From Blautia massiliensis (ex Durand et al. 2017) (GTDB taxonomy: Bacteria > Bacillota > Clostridia > Lachnospirales > Lachnospiraceae), in the NCBI RefSeq assembly GCF_001487165.1, contig NZ_LN913006.1, forward strand, positions 2,758,657 through 2,822,656: a stretch of 64,000 nucleotides of DNA, read 5' to 3'. A model generated the notes under the pieces. It did not search any database and was not told the origin of the DNA. It saw only the letters and a list, made by a program, of their open reading frames with translations. This document shows, piece by piece, positions 1 to 8,825 of the stretch. The position numbers and the translations under genes were made by a program. Numbering within the stretch: the first letter of the stretch is position 1; each line of letters begins with the position of its first letter.

Positions 1-410
1 TGATTGCAGAGGAAGCAAAAGCGGATTTATTTGAGATTGAGCCAAAAGTTCCATATACAAAGGCTGATCTTGACTGGATGAATAAAAAATCCCGCAGCAG
101 TGTGGAAATGAGTGATAAGAAATACAGACCGGAGATTATGAAGAAAAAGATGGATATGAGTTCTTATGACGAGATCCTTCTGGGATTCCCAATCTGGTGG
201 TATGTAGCTCCGACAATTGTCAATACATTTTTGGAAGCCTATGATTTCAGTGGCAAAAAGATTGTGCTCTTTGCAACATCCGGTGGAAGTGGATTCGGTA
301 ATACTGTAAAGGAATTACAGCCATCTGCACCGGATGCGGTTATCACAGAAGGCAGCCTGTTAAACCGTGGAACAAAACAGGAAATCAGTGAGTGGGTAAA
401 ATCTTTATAA
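1..410 (+). CDS. Flavodoxin family protein, 3' part (5' end outside window)
   Basis: Reading frame is open from base 3, so the gene begins upstream of the window; an internal ATG lies at 78 but residues before it (ADLFEIEPKVPYTKADLDWM) are typical flavodoxin sequence, so the internal ATG is not the start. The segment LGFPIWWYVAPTIVNTFLEAYDFSGKK and the following FATSGGSGFGNT are the flavodoxin FMN-loop signatures. Family members are cytoplasmic FMN electron carriers or NAD(P)H-linked reductases. It sits 28 bp before the cupin/CMD gene in the same direction and probably shares its transcript. Family assignment is firm, precise role is not. Confidence 0.85.
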   Translation, partial: IAEEAKADLFEIEPKVPYTKADLDWMNKKSRSSVEMSDKKYRPEIMKKKMDMSSYDEILLGFPIWWYVAPTIVNTFLEAYDFSGKKIVLFATSGGSGFGNTVKELQPSAPDAVITEGSLLNRGTKQEISEWVKSL

Positions 411-438
411 ATAACAGTGCTATGGAGGTATACAGAAA

Positions 439-1206
439 ATGGGAAAAATAGTACAGACAGCAGGAAGAAATACACTTGGTGAATTCGCACCGGAATTTGC
501 ACATTTTAACGATGATGTACTTTTCGGCGAAAACTGGAATAACCAGGACATCGACGTAAAAACAAGAAGTATCATCACGGTGGTTGCTCTGATGGCTTCC
601 GGAATTACAGATGCTTCTTTAAAATATCATCTTCAAAATGCAAAAAATCATGGTGTAACACAAAAAGAGATTGCCGCAGTAATCACACATGTCGCATTTT
701 ATGCAGGATGGCCAAAAGCATGGGCTGTTTTCAATCTTGCAAAGGAAGTGTGGGAGGCAGGTGAAGGAGATTTGCCATACGAAGAGGAAGCGATGCGCGC
801 GCATGCAAAAGAGATGGTATTTCCAATTGGTGCACCAAATGATGGCTTTGCACAGTATTTTTCTGGCAGAAGTTTTCTTGCACCGATTTCCACTTCTCAG
901 GTTGGCATTTTCAACGTGACATTTGAACCCGGATGCAGGAATAATTGGCATATTCATCATGCAAAAAGCGGTGGCGGGCAGATCTTAGTATGTGTAGCCG
1001 GCCGAGGGTTTTATCAGGAAGAAGGCAGGGATGCGGTAGAAATGAAACCGGGTGACTGTATTAACATTCCGGTAGATGTAAAGCACTGGCATGGGGCCGC
1101 TCCGGATGAATGGTTTTCCCATCTGGCAATTGAGGTGCCGGGAGTGGATTGTTCCAATGAGTGGTGTGAGGCGGTATCGGAGAAAGAGTACGCTGGATTA
1201 AGATAA
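439..1206 (+). CDS. Carboxymuconolactone decarboxylase-cupin fusion protein
   Basis: 255 residues. Roughly residues 20-110 are a carboxymuconolactone decarboxylase (AhpD-like) fold (RSIITVVALMASGITDASLKYH, then ITHVAFYAGWPKAWAVF); this copy lacks the CxxC of peroxidase-type AhpD. Residues about 130-240 are a cupin barrel with histidines in NNWHIHHAKSGGGQ and a second motif GDCINIPVDVKHWHGA that would bind a metal. Ribosome site TGGAGG lies just upstream of the ATG. Such fusions usually sit beside flavodoxins and aldo/keto reductases, as here, suggesting a small redox or quinone-detoxification operon. The substrate is unknown. Confidence 0.85.
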   Translation: MGKIVQTAGRNTLGEFAPEFAHFNDDVLFGENWNNQDIDVKTRSIITVVALMASGITDASLKYHLQNAKNHGVTQKEIAAVITHVAFYAGWPKAWAVFNLAKEVWEAGEGDLPYEEEAMRAHAKEMVFPIGAPNDGFAQYFSGRSFLAPISTSQVGIFNVTFEPGCRNNWHIHHAKSGGGQILVCVAGRGFYQEEGRDAVEMKPGDCINIPVDVKHWHGAAPDEWFSHLAIEVPGVDCSNEWCEAVSEKEYAGLR

Positions 1207-1216
1207 GGAGAGCACT

Positions 1217-2086
1217 ATGGAATACGGTAAACTCGGAAATACAGATATAGAAGTGTCGAAATTATGTGTGGGCTGTATGAGTTTTGGGAAAGCTGGAACC
1301 ATGCATGACTGGACGTTGGATGAAGCTGAAAGTGAGAATGTTATCAAGCATGCACTTGATTTGGGATATAACTTTTTTGATACAGCAAATGGATATTCAG
1401 CAGGAACAAGTGAGGAATATTTAGGTAAAGCATTGAAGAAAAATGTAGCGAGAAATCAGGTTGTGATTGCATCCAAGGTATATTTTAATGAAGGTCGTTT
1501 ATCAAGACAGGCAATCATGAGGGAAATAGATGGAACTCTGTCACGTCTTGGAACCGACTATCTTGATTTATATATCATCCATAGATTTGACTATGATACA
1601 CCAATTGAAGAAACTATGGAGGCACTGCACGATCTGGTAAAAGCAGGAAAGGTCAGGGCACTTGGTGCATCTGCCATGTATGCGTTATGTCTGGCTGCTA
1701 AGCGAGGGGTAGACGTAAGAATTATCACACCTGGTATCCCTGATAAAAAATTCATTTATAATATAACTCGTTCTTTTTATCATGGATTAGTTAAACATGG
1801 TGTTCGTGTTTATGAGTGGACTCCTGGTTTCTGTCATGCAAAAATGAGTGTGGCAGATGACTGTATGGCAACTTGTGGAACAATTAATCTGGATTATCGA
1901 AGTTTATATCACCATTTTGAAAACGGCTGTTTTATGGCAGATTGTCAGGCAGTTGTGGAAATAAAAAATGATCTGATAAGAACGATGGGAGAATGTCGTG
2001 ATGTGACAGACCAATATCAAACCGGACGAAGTGCATATTTGCGACTGGGACAATTATTTATGAGATTATTTGCTGGATTGCTATAA
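1217..2086 (+). CDS. Chimeric ORF: aldo/keto reductase N-half fused to cardiolipin synthase C-terminus
   Basis: 289 residues with a good ribosome site (AAGGAG) before ATG. Residues 1 to about 155 are an aldo/keto reductase (GKLGNTDIEVSKLCVGCMSFG, catalytic-region FFDTANGYSAGTSEEYLGKAL, DYLDLYIIHRFD) ending at GKVRALGASAMYA. From about residue 156 the protein changes abruptly to the end of a cardiolipin synthase: AAKRGVDVRIITPGIPDKK, then HAKMSVADD (an HKD motif, HxKx4D) and TINLDYRSLYHHFENG. Both halves are truncated relative to their families: the reductase lacks half its barrel and the phospholipase D part keeps only one of two HKD motifs. The join at about 1676-1690 is in frame. I infer a deletion that removed the ends of two genes; activity is doubtful. 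Confidence 0.85.
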   Translation: MEYGKLGNTDIEVSKLCVGCMSFGKAGTMHDWTLDEAESENVIKHALDLGYNFFDTANGYSAGTSEEYLGKALKKNVARNQVVIASKVYFNEGRLSRQAIMREIDGTLSRLGTDYLDLYIIHRFDYDTPIEETMEALHDLVKAGKVRALGASAMYALCLAAKRGVDVRIITPGIPDKKFIYNITRSFYHGLVKHGVRVYEWTPGFCHAKMSVADDCMATCGTINLDYRSLYHHFENGCFMADCQAVVEIKNDLIRTMGECRDVTDQYQTGRSAYLRLGQLFMRLFAGLL

Positions 2087-2102
2087 GAATCTGATGAAAC
2101 GA

Positions 2103-2156
2103 CCTTTCAAAAAACAGTTGATTTAGAAGTTAACTGTTTTTGAAAGGCCGTTTTTG
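2103..2156 (+). terminator. Rho-independent terminator after the chimeric ORF
   Basis: Long inverted repeat: CCTTTCAAAAAACAGTT (2103-2119) pairs with AACTGTTTTTGAAAGG (2132-2147), followed by a short T-run (2151-2155). It lies 17 bp after the ORF stop and would end the flavodoxin-cupin-chimera transcript. Confidence 0.8.
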
Positions 2157-2247
2157 CTATATCTAACAGTCTGTTGTACAAAGAAGATTTTGCATGGATA
2201 GTGATTAATACAACGGAGTAAGAAAAGCTCCTTCATATATTAGAATA

Positions 2248-2292
2248 AAAATATGACTGTTTCTTTAAAAAGAAGCCGGTCATATTTTTTTA
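2248..2292 (+). terminator. Second terminator-like hairpin with no gene in front
   Basis: AATATGAC (2250-2257) pairs with GTCATATT (2279-2286) with further pairing inside (TTCTTT/AAAGAA) and a T-run. No coding sequence lies between this and the previous terminator. It may be a leftover from a deleted gene, or a leader structure of the operon starting at 2377. The remainder of 2087-2376 shows nothing else I can identify. Confidence 0.5.
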
Positions 2293-2376
2293 TGAAAAAT
2301 AAATTTTGTTGAGGTTAAATTGAGATTGACTTTGTATTGTATAAGTATGAAATAAAAAGGAATCAGGTGATGTACA

Positions 2377-3810
2377 ATGAAAAAGCATAAAATATGTAAA
2401 ATCCTTCTTGTTATACTGGCAATTTTTTTATGTGTGGCTTTTTATGAATTGCTCGGAATCTGCGTTGCATATAAAAAACAGCCGGAAGTGTCCAATACAA
2501 CCAAAAAAGAAACAAAAAATGGGTCATGGAACGAATGCAGTGAAAATCCAGAACGGGCAGTAATCATAGAAAAGAATCCAGAAGCGCTTTTACAAAGAGT
2601 GCGTTTGATCAAGAATGCAAAAAAGGAAATTATTCTTTCTACTTTTGCATTTCAATCCGATGAAAGTGGAAAATTGATTTTAGGAGCACTGCATGATGCG
2701 GCAGACAGAGGTGTACATATTCGTCTGTTAGTAGATGGAATGGAGAGCTGGATTGATATGGAAGGAAATCCGTATTTCTATGGATTATCTTCCCATGAGA
2801 ATGTTGAAATTAAACTGTATAATAAGGCCAATCCGTTGAAACCGTGGAAAATGATGGGTAGAATGCATGATAAATATTTGATTGCAGATGGAAAGAGATA
2901 TATTCTTGGGGGAAGAAATACATACAATTATTTCCTGGGTGATTTTCCGGGACATAAGAACTATGACAGAGACGTGTTAGTGGTTTGCGATGAACCTGAG
3001 AAAGAAAATTCAGTTAACCAGTTGTCAGAGTATTTTGAAACCATATGGAATCAGGAAGACAGTGGTTATTTTCATAACAATAAAAAACTGGCAAATAGAA
3101 AATCTGTAAAGAACGCAGTTTTAGAGCTGCAGAACAGCTATCAGAAATATTTTGAAGAGAATAAGGAAAGAATCTGCGAGACCAATTATACGGACGAAAC
3201 TTTTGAGACAGAAAAGATTACATTAGTGTCAAATCCTATTCACACAGGTTCCAAAGAACCAGTAGTGTGGTATCAGTTGGGAGAATTGATGAAAAATGCA
3301 AAAAATCGTGTGAAGATCCACACGCCATATATTATCTGTAATGATATGATGTATAATACATGGGAGGAGATTGCAGAGAACGTTTCAGATTTTTCTATCA
3401 TGACAAATTCAGTTGCGAATAATGGGAATCCATTTGGGGCTGCCGATTATGCGAAAAACAGAAATAGAATCTTAAGTACAGGAATTAATATCTGGGAATA
3501 TGAAGGCGGTTATTCATACCACGGAAAAAGTATTCTGATTGACGATGATCTGTCTGTAATCGGTTCCTTTAATATGGACATGAGAAGTACATATCTGGAT
3601 ACGGAACTGATGCTTGTAATTCGCAGTAAAGATATTAATAAACAGTTGGAAGAGGGCATGATGGAATATGAAAAAGTGTCCCGCCAGATATTAGAAGGCG
3701 GAACTTATAATGATCCATATCATGTAGAGCCAATCGAATTAACAAAGAAACGTCAGAGAAAAATATTTTTGGTACAGCATCTGCTTGGATGGGCAAGGTA
3801 TCTGTTTTAA
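2377..3810 (+). CDS. Phospholipase D / cardiolipin synthase family protein
   Basis: 477 residues with a hydrophobic N-terminal anchor (residues about 5-30) followed by two phospholipase D halves. The first HKD motif is MHDKYLIADGKRYILGGRN and the second is YHGKSILIDDDLSVIGSFNMD, so both catalytic His-Lys-Asp sets are present. Members transfer phosphatidyl groups to make cardiolipin or hydrolyse phosphodiesters at the membrane. It is the first gene of an operon with a two-component system, a FUSC membrane protein and a CDP-alcohol phosphatidyltransferase, all consistent with membrane phospholipid adjustment. Cardiolipin synthase versus another PLD activity cannot be decided from sequence alone. 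Confidence 0.85.
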   Translation: MKKHKICKILLVILAIFLCVAFYELLGICVAYKKQPEVSNTTKKETKNGSWNECSENPERAVIIEKNPEALLQRVRLIKNAKKEIILSTFAFQSDESGKLILGALHDAADRGVHIRLLVDGMESWIDMEGNPYFYGLSSHENVEIKLYNKANPLKPWKMMGRMHDKYLIADGKRYILGGRNTYNYFLGDFPGHKNYDRDVLVVCDEPEKENSVNQLSEYFETIWNQEDSGYFHNNKKLANRKSVKNAVLELQNSYQKYFEENKERICETNYTDETFETEKITLVSNPIHTGSKEPVVWYQLGELMKNAKNRVKIHTPYIICNDMMYNTWEEIAENVSDFSIMTNSVANNGNPFGAADYAKNRNRILSTGINIWEYEGGYSYHGKSILIDDDLSVIGSFNMDMRSTYLDTELMLVIRSKDINKQLEEGMMEYEKVSRQILEGGTYNDPYHVEPIELTKKRQRKIFLVQHLLGWARYLF

Positions 3811-3827
3811 TAAGGAGGAAGGAAAAC

Positions 3828-4499
3828 GTGTTTCAAATATTGATTGTAGAAGATGATAAAGAATTAAGCCAGCTATTCCAAAAAGTGCTTGAGAAGAATG
3901 GATATCAAGTCAAAAGTGCATCGGATGGAGCACAGGCATTAGAAGTATTGGATAAGGAATATATTGATCTGATCATTTCTGATATTATGATGCCGGTTAT
4001 GGATGGCTATGAACTGGTGTCAGAACTTCGTTCAGCAGGATATCAGATACCAGTGCTTATGATCACTGCGAAAGGTTCCTTTGATGATATGCGCCAGGGA
4101 TTTCTTTCGGGAAGTGACGATTATATGGTAAAACCGGTAAATGTGAATGAAATGGTTTTAAGAGTCGTAGCACTGCTTCGCCGTGCACAGATACTGAATG
4201 AACACAAAATTGTGATCGGTTCAACAGAGTTTGATTATGATGCAATGACGGTTACAACTGATAAGGAAAGTTTTGTTTTGCCTAAAAAAGAATTCCTGCT
4301 TTTATATAAGCTTGCAGCTTCGCCAGGCAGAACATTTACAAAACAACAGTTGATGGATGAAGTATGGGGATACGAGACGGAGGCAGACCCACATACGATA
4401 GAGGTACATATAGGAAGAATCAGAGAGCGTTTTAAAGATAACCCTGATTTTGAAATCGTAACAATGCGTGGAATTGGATACAAGGTGGTGAAAAAATAA
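3828..4499 (+). CDS. OmpR-family response regulator
   Basis: I choose the GTG at 3828 because AAGGAGGAAGGAAAAC lies just before it and the receiver domain (FQILIVEDD) begins immediately; the longer frame from 3789 adds 13 residues without homology. Receiver domain residues 1-115 have the acidic pocket (EDD), phospho-Asp in LIISDIMMPVMDGYEL and the conserved Lys in MVKPVN. Residues about 130-223 form a winged-helix DNA-binding domain (FTKQQLMDEVWGYE, HTIEVHIGRIRERF). It overlaps the next gene (TAATG), so it is translationally coupled to its cognate kinase. Confidence 0.93.
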   Translation: MFQILIVEDDKELSQLFQKVLEKNGYQVKSASDGAQALEVLDKEYIDLIISDIMMPVMDGYELVSELRSAGYQIPVLMITAKGSFDDMRQGFLSGSDDYMVKPVNVNEMVLRVVALLRRAQILNEHKIVIGSTEFDYDAMTVTTDKESFVLPKKEFLLLYKLAASPGRTFTKQQLMDEVWGYETEADPHTIEVHIGRIRERFKDNPDFEIVTMRGIGYKVVKK

Positions 4500-5542
4500 T
4501 GGAACAAAAGAAAGAAAAAGGATTGCGGATCCGATCCTGTCTGACTGGTGCAATCTGGCTGGCACTTGTATTTTCAACAGTCATATCTGCGTTATTATTT
4601 GCTTTTTTGAATCATTTTTTTAATCTGCCGGGCAGCATACCTGTGCTTGGCTGGCTTTTGATTTTCAATACATTGATTGCCGGGCTGATCACTTCCTTTA
4701 TCAATGCAAAGTTACTGGAACCAATTACCAGACTTAGTAAAGCAATGAAGGAAGTTTCTCAGGGAGATTTTGAACAGCATTTGGAAACGAACAGCCGTAT
4801 AGCAGAAGTTGGAGAATCTTATCAAAGTTTTAACGTTATGACAAAAGAACTTCGTGCAACAGAGGTGCTGCAGATGGATTTTGTATCTAATGTTTCTCAT
4901 GAGTTTAAGACCCCGATTAATGCCATTGAAGGATATACAATGCTTCTTCAGGGAGAAGAATTGTCTCAGGAGCAAGAGGAATATGTAGAAAAAATCCTGT
5001 TTAATACCCAAAGGCTTTCCGGATTGGTTGGAAATATTTTGCTGTTATCCAAGTTAGAGAATCAGAACATACCAATGAAAAAAACAGAATATCGTTTGGA
5101 TGAACAGATCCGTCAGGCATTTCTTTCCCTGGAAACAAAATGGACAGAAAAAGAAATTGGTTTTCAGGTAGAATTGGAGGAAGTTAAATATACTGGGAAT
5201 GAAGGACTTTTTATGCATATCTGGATAAATCTTTTGGATAATGCGATTAAGTTCAGCCCTTCAAAGGGGACAATTACGATGTTTCTGAAACAAGAACAGG
5301 ATTCTGTTAAGTTCATTCTGGAAGATGAAGGACCCGGAATAGAGGATGATGTAAAATCCAGAATATTTGACAAGTTCTATCAGGTAGATGGATCTCATAA
5401 AGCAGAAGGAAATGGCCTAGGTCTTGCACTTGTAAAACGGATTGTAGATAGTGCCGGAGGAACAATCAAAGCAGAAAACCGTGAATATGGTGGATGCAGA
5501 TTTGTTATAGAGCTGCCAAAGCAGAAAGATGAGATTATATAG
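4499..5542 (+). CDS. Membrane sensor histidine kinase (HAMP-HisKA-HATPase)
   Basis: 347 residues. Two membrane segments (about 15-40 and 48-68) with a very short extracytoplasmic loop are followed by a HAMP linker (LLEPITRLSKAMKEVSQGDFEQ), the H-box FVSNVSHEFKTPINAIEGY with phospho-accepting His, the N-box WINLLDNAIKFSP and the ATP-binding G-boxes DEGPGIEDD and GNGLGLALVKRI. The tiny external loop suggests intramembrane sensing of envelope stress, as in bacitracin-sensing type kinases. Start overlaps the regulator stop by one base. Cognate regulator is the preceding gene. Confidence 0.93.
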   Translation: MEQKKEKGLRIRSCLTGAIWLALVFSTVISALLFAFLNHFFNLPGSIPVLGWLLIFNTLIAGLITSFINAKLLEPITRLSKAMKEVSQGDFEQHLETNSRIAEVGESYQSFNVMTKELRATEVLQMDFVSNVSHEFKTPINAIEGYTMLLQGEELSQEQEEYVEKILFNTQRLSGLVGNILLLSKLENQNIPMKKTEYRLDEQIRQAFLSLETKWTEKEIGFQVELEEVKYTGNEGLFMHIWINLLDNAIKFSPSKGTITMFLKQEQDSVKFILEDEGPGIEDDVKSRIFDKFYQVDGSHKAEGNGLGLALVKRIVDSAGGTIKAENREYGGCRFVIELPKQKDEII

Positions 5543-5575
5543 TTTTAAGATAAATTAGAAGATGGGAGGATTTAT

Positions 5576-6640
5576 ATGACATTTTATCAGGAGTTGCAGT
5601 TAAATCAGGCAGGTTCTAAAAACCTGTTGAAAAAGAGTGAAACACTAAAAGAAAAATTATATCATATGTGGGTATATCTAGTGAAGATAGCTGTTACAAT
5701 GGCATTTTGTTTTTTCTTTGTTAGTATTTTCAGCATCCTATTTGGAAATGAGAACAGCATTGTAGGTGTAGTAGTCTTATTATGTCTCATGGTGTTTAGA
5801 AATGCGGATCTGGGGATCCACACCGGACAATCTACGATGCTTTTGGCTTTGTTCTTTGTAATTATGACTGTATGTCCGCATTTAGCAAACCAGCTTTCAC
5901 CGGTATTGGGAATGCTGTTAAATATTGCGGCACTGGCTGTGTTGATTCTGTTCGGATGCCATAATCCATTTATGTTTAATCAATCTACATTGGTTCTTGG
6001 GTATCTGCTGCTATATGGTTATGATGTTACGGGAAAAAGCTATCAGATGCGATTAGTCGGAATGGCTTTAGGTGCAGCACTTACCTGCTTCGTATTTTAT
6101 CGAAATCATAAAAACAGAACTTATAAAAGAAATCTGAAAGATCTGATACAAGAATTTGATATCACTTCTTCCAGAACAAAATGGCAGATATGTCAGATTT
6201 TATGCGTACCGATTGTCCTTTGCATTGCAGAACTTTGTAATATGCCACGTGCAATGTGGGCTGGTATTGCGGCCATGTCCGCGATTTTGCCGTTTATGGA
6301 AGATATGCACTACAGAGTCCGTAAAAGGATTGTCGGAAATATTGCAGGTGTTATATGTTTTACAGTATTATATTTTCTGCTTCCTTCGTCAATCTATGCA
6401 TATATAGGAATTCTTGGTGGAATCGGTGTAGGATTTTCAGCACAATATGGCTGGCAGGCAGTATTTAACACATTTGGTGCTTTAGCCATTGCTGCAGAGA
6501 CTTATGGACTACAAGGAGCGGTTAGTCTTAGAGTGATTCAAAATGTTTTTGGTGTTGTGTTTGCTTTAGCATTTTGTGTTATATTTTATTGGTTTATGTC
6601 TAAAAAAAAGGAAAGTGAGATGACCGTACATGCAGAGTGA
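5576..6640 (+). CDS. FUSC-family membrane protein
   Basis: 354 residues with about ten hydrophobic segments in two blocks separated by a basic cytoplasmic stretch (RNHKNRTYKRNLKDLIQEFD), the layout of the FUSC / aromatic-acid exporter superfamily. The second block contains PRAMWAGIAAMSAILPF and RKRIVGNIAGVICFTVLYF, characteristic of that family. Ribosome site GGGAGG precedes the ATG. Cargo is unknown; operon context (cardiolipin synthase-like, kinase-regulator, PgsA-like) points to envelope function. Its 3' end overlaps the next gene by 11 bp. Confidence 0.8.
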   Translation: MTFYQELQLNQAGSKNLLKKSETLKEKLYHMWVYLVKIAVTMAFCFFFVSIFSILFGNENSIVGVVVLLCLMVFRNADLGIHTGQSTMLLALFFVIMTVCPHLANQLSPVLGMLLNIAALAVLILFGCHNPFMFNQSTLVLGYLLLYGYDVTGKSYQMRLVGMALGAALTCFVFYRNHKNRTYKRNLKDLIQEFDITSSRTKWQICQILCVPIVLCIAELCNMPRAMWAGIAAMSAILPFMEDMHYRVRKRIVGNIAGVICFTVLYFLLPSSIYAYIGILGGIGVGFSAQYGWQAVFNTFGALAIAAETYGLQGAVSLRVIQNVFGVVFALAFCVIFYWFMSKKKESEMTVHAE

Positions 6641-7202
6641 AGTGAATCAGGAAGAAAATTTGAATAGAATTATTACGGTTCCTAATCTTCTTTCTTTTTT
6701 TCGGCTTTGTCTGATTCCGGTAATTATATGGAGTTATTGTGTAAAGAAAAATCCTCTGTTAGCTGGTGAAATCTTATTGCTGTCTGGTCTTACGGATCTT
6801 GCTGATGGATATATCGCAAGAAGATTCCATAGGATTAGTAATTTAGGAAAAATACTTGATCCGGTGGCTGATAAGCTGACACAGGCAGCGATGTTAATCT
6901 GTCTGTTTACTCGTTTTCCGCATGTGCTTCTTTTAATCGTAATAATGGCAGGTAAGGAGCTGTATATGGTAGTCAGTGGATGTCTTGTGATACGAAAGAC
7001 AGGAAAAGTACATGGTGCAGACTGGCATGGAAAGATAGTAACCTTTTTATTATATGGAACTGCAGCGGTGCATATTATATGGTTCCACATTACACCGATG
7101 GTATCAGATCTGTTGATTGGTTTGTGCGCTATAATGATGGTCATATCGGTCGCTCTGTATATTATCCAGAATACCAGGACTCTTAAGGAAGAGACTGTAT
7201 AA
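6630..7202 (+). CDS. CDP-alcohol phosphatidyltransferase (PgsA-like)
   Basis: 190 residues, several membrane helices. The catalytic CDP-alcohol signature is complete: LADGYIARRFHRISNLGKIL followed by DPVADK, with the two metal-binding Asp pairs. N-terminal TVPNLLSFFRLCLIPVI is typical of phosphatidylglycerophosphate synthase. With the PLD enzyme at the front of the operon this could make phosphatidylglycerol phosphate and then cardiolipin, both controlled by the two-component system. The start overlaps the FUSC gene, indicating co-translation. A dedicated second copy rather than the housekeeping pgsA is likely. Confidence 0.85.
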   Translation: MQSEVNQEENLNRIITVPNLLSFFRLCLIPVIIWSYCVKKNPLLAGEILLLSGLTDLADGYIARRFHRISNLGKILDPVADKLTQAAMLICLFTRFPHVLLLIVIMAGKELYMVVSGCLVIRKTGKVHGADWHGKIVTFLLYGTAAVHIIWFHITPMVSDLLIGLCAIMMVISVALYIIQNTRTLKEETV

Positions 7203-7255
7203 GCAATTTTATATTACAATGACTAGAAAAATATTTAGGAAGATAAGCGGGAATC

Positions 7256-7276
7256 CTCGGTAATTCAATTGCCGAG
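7256..7276 (+). repeat. Left-end hairpin of the IS605 element
   Basis: CTCGGTAATT, one unpaired base, AATTGCCGAG: a 10-bp stem with one G-T pair. The right end carries a related hairpin (20599-20620, arms CTCTGGTAACT and AGTTGCCGAG). Paired subterminal hairpins recognised by the HUH transposase TnpA are the hallmark of IS200/IS605 ends. Confidence 0.7.
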
Positions 7277-7423
7277 ATGAAAGCGTAAACTGTGCATATC
7301 TGCACATTATAAGTAAAATATATTTATTTTTTTACTAAAAAATGCTGTATCCAGCTTTATTAAAAAAGAAAATATGTTCGGCATTTTATTGTGATATTCT
7401 TAATACTATGCTATACTATATGT

Positions 7424-7834
7424 ATGAAGGAGAATCTTATACATTACCGCACTTGTGTGTGCAATATTAATTACCATATGGTATGGTCAGTGAAATACTG
7501 GCGGAAGATATTGAATGCGGAGATTGAAGCATATCTTCAGGAGCTGGTGCAGGAGATCGCAGCGGATAAAGGTTTTACCGTCCATTTGTTTGAATGCGGG
7601 GAAGGAGACCATGTGCACTGTTTTGTGTCTGCTCCTCCCAAATTATCCATAACTGCGATCGTGAAATATCTGAAAGGGATCACCGGCAGGAAATTATTCG
7701 AACGTTTTCCGGAAATAAGAGAACAGCTTTGGAAAGGAGAGCTGTGGAACCATTCCTATTATGTGGAAACGGTCGGGTCTGTGTCGGAAGAAAACATCCG
7801 CAGATATATTGAGCATCAGAGTAAAGTTTATTGA
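7424..7834 (+). CDS. tnpA: IS200/IS605 HUH transposase TnpA
   Basis: 136 residues from the ATG at 7424, which I prefer to the in-frame ATG at 7391 because TnpA proteins begin near the YRTCVCNINYHMVW strand. The HUH motif is present (GDHVHCFVSAPP) and a conserved Tyr lies in the WNHSYYVETVG helix, the nucleophile for single-strand transposition. Length fits the family. tnpB follows 17 bp downstream in the same orientation. The gene looks intact, so this IS could still move provided its ends work, even though tnpB is broken. Confidence 0.92.
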   Translation: MKENLIHYRTCVCNINYHMVWSVKYWRKILNAEIEAYLQELVQEIAADKGFTVHLFECGEGDHVHCFVSAPPKLSITAIVKYLKGITGRKLFERFPEIREQLWKGELWNHSYYVETVGSVSEENIRRYIEHQSKVY

Positions 7835-7851
7835 GATCATAGAGGTGGGAA

Positions 7852-8742
7852 ATGCTGCTGTCAAAGAAAACATCCATAAAGGTCAGTCAGGAATATGCAA
7901 ACGTCATCGGACATATGTGTTATGCGGCATCCAAGCTCTGGAATGTCTGTAATTACGAACGTCAGCATTACAAAGAAATGGGAATGGAGAAATACCCGGA
8001 CTGGTATTATCAGAAAAAATCCCATAGAGAGGATCTGTGGTATAAACAGCTTCCATCTCAGACAGCCCAGGAAGTCTGCAAGCTGCTGGATAAAGCATGG
8101 AAATCTTTTTACGCCTTGAAAAGATCCGGAGGGATTGAGAATCCCAGACCACCGCGGTTTAAACAGGAAAGTATCCCCATTACCTATATGCAGATGGGAA
8201 TTGTACATGAATGGGACACAGAAAAAGTCCGTCTGTCCCTTCCAAAAGCATTAAAAAGATATATGGAAGAAACGTATCAGATCCATGAGAACTTTCTTTA
8301 TCTTGAAAATAAGATTTTCAGGGGCATGGATCAGATCAAACAGTTGCGGATCTACCCACCGGAAAAAGGTGAATGTAAAGTTATTGTTGTTTATGAGATT
8401 TCAGAGAGGGAAGAACTTTCGCAGAATGGACACTATCTGTCAGTTGATCTGGGACTTCATAATCTTATGACATGCTATGATTCCGGGAATGGGAATACAT
8501 TTATCCTGGGCAGAAGATATCTTGCATTGGAAAGATATTTTCATAAAGAGATTGCAAGGGTGCAGGCACAATGGTATGGACAGCAGTCTGTGAAGGAAAT
8601 AAAACATCCAGTCACATCAAAACATATTCGCAGATTATATCAGAAAAAGCAGAACTCGGTAACGGATTATCTGCACAAGATCACAAGATACTTTGCAAAA
8701 TACTGCCGTGAACAGGGAATTACCTGTTTTATCCCCAATTAG
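7852..8742 (+). pseudogene. tnpB: TnpB RNA-guided nuclease, 5' part (interrupted)
   Basis: Encodes residues 1 to about 291 of a TnpB-type protein: N-terminal recognition region, then the RuvC-I motif with catalytic Asp in LSVDLGLHNLMTCYD. True tnpB sequence ends at about 8724; the last few codons (TGT TTT ATC CCC AAT TAG) belong to the inserted element. The remaining RuvC-II/III part is at 20144-20527. As it stands the ORF would give a truncated product lacking two of the three catalytic acidic residues, so no nuclease activity is expected. Confidence 0.9.
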
Positions 8743-8825
8743 GTGTAAAACTCTGCTCGATGGCGGGCGGCGGCGTACAAAAAATCTATATGGTGTTTTT
8801 AAGAGAACCGTCCCGGCGGGACAGG

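Noticed and set aside
8725-8742. AATTAG shared by both element ends as the crossover site
   Set aside because: Joining tnpB at AATTAG leaves a stop and wrong frame, whereas joining at CTGT restores TnpB; the AATTAG match is better seen as part of the recombinase-binding ends.
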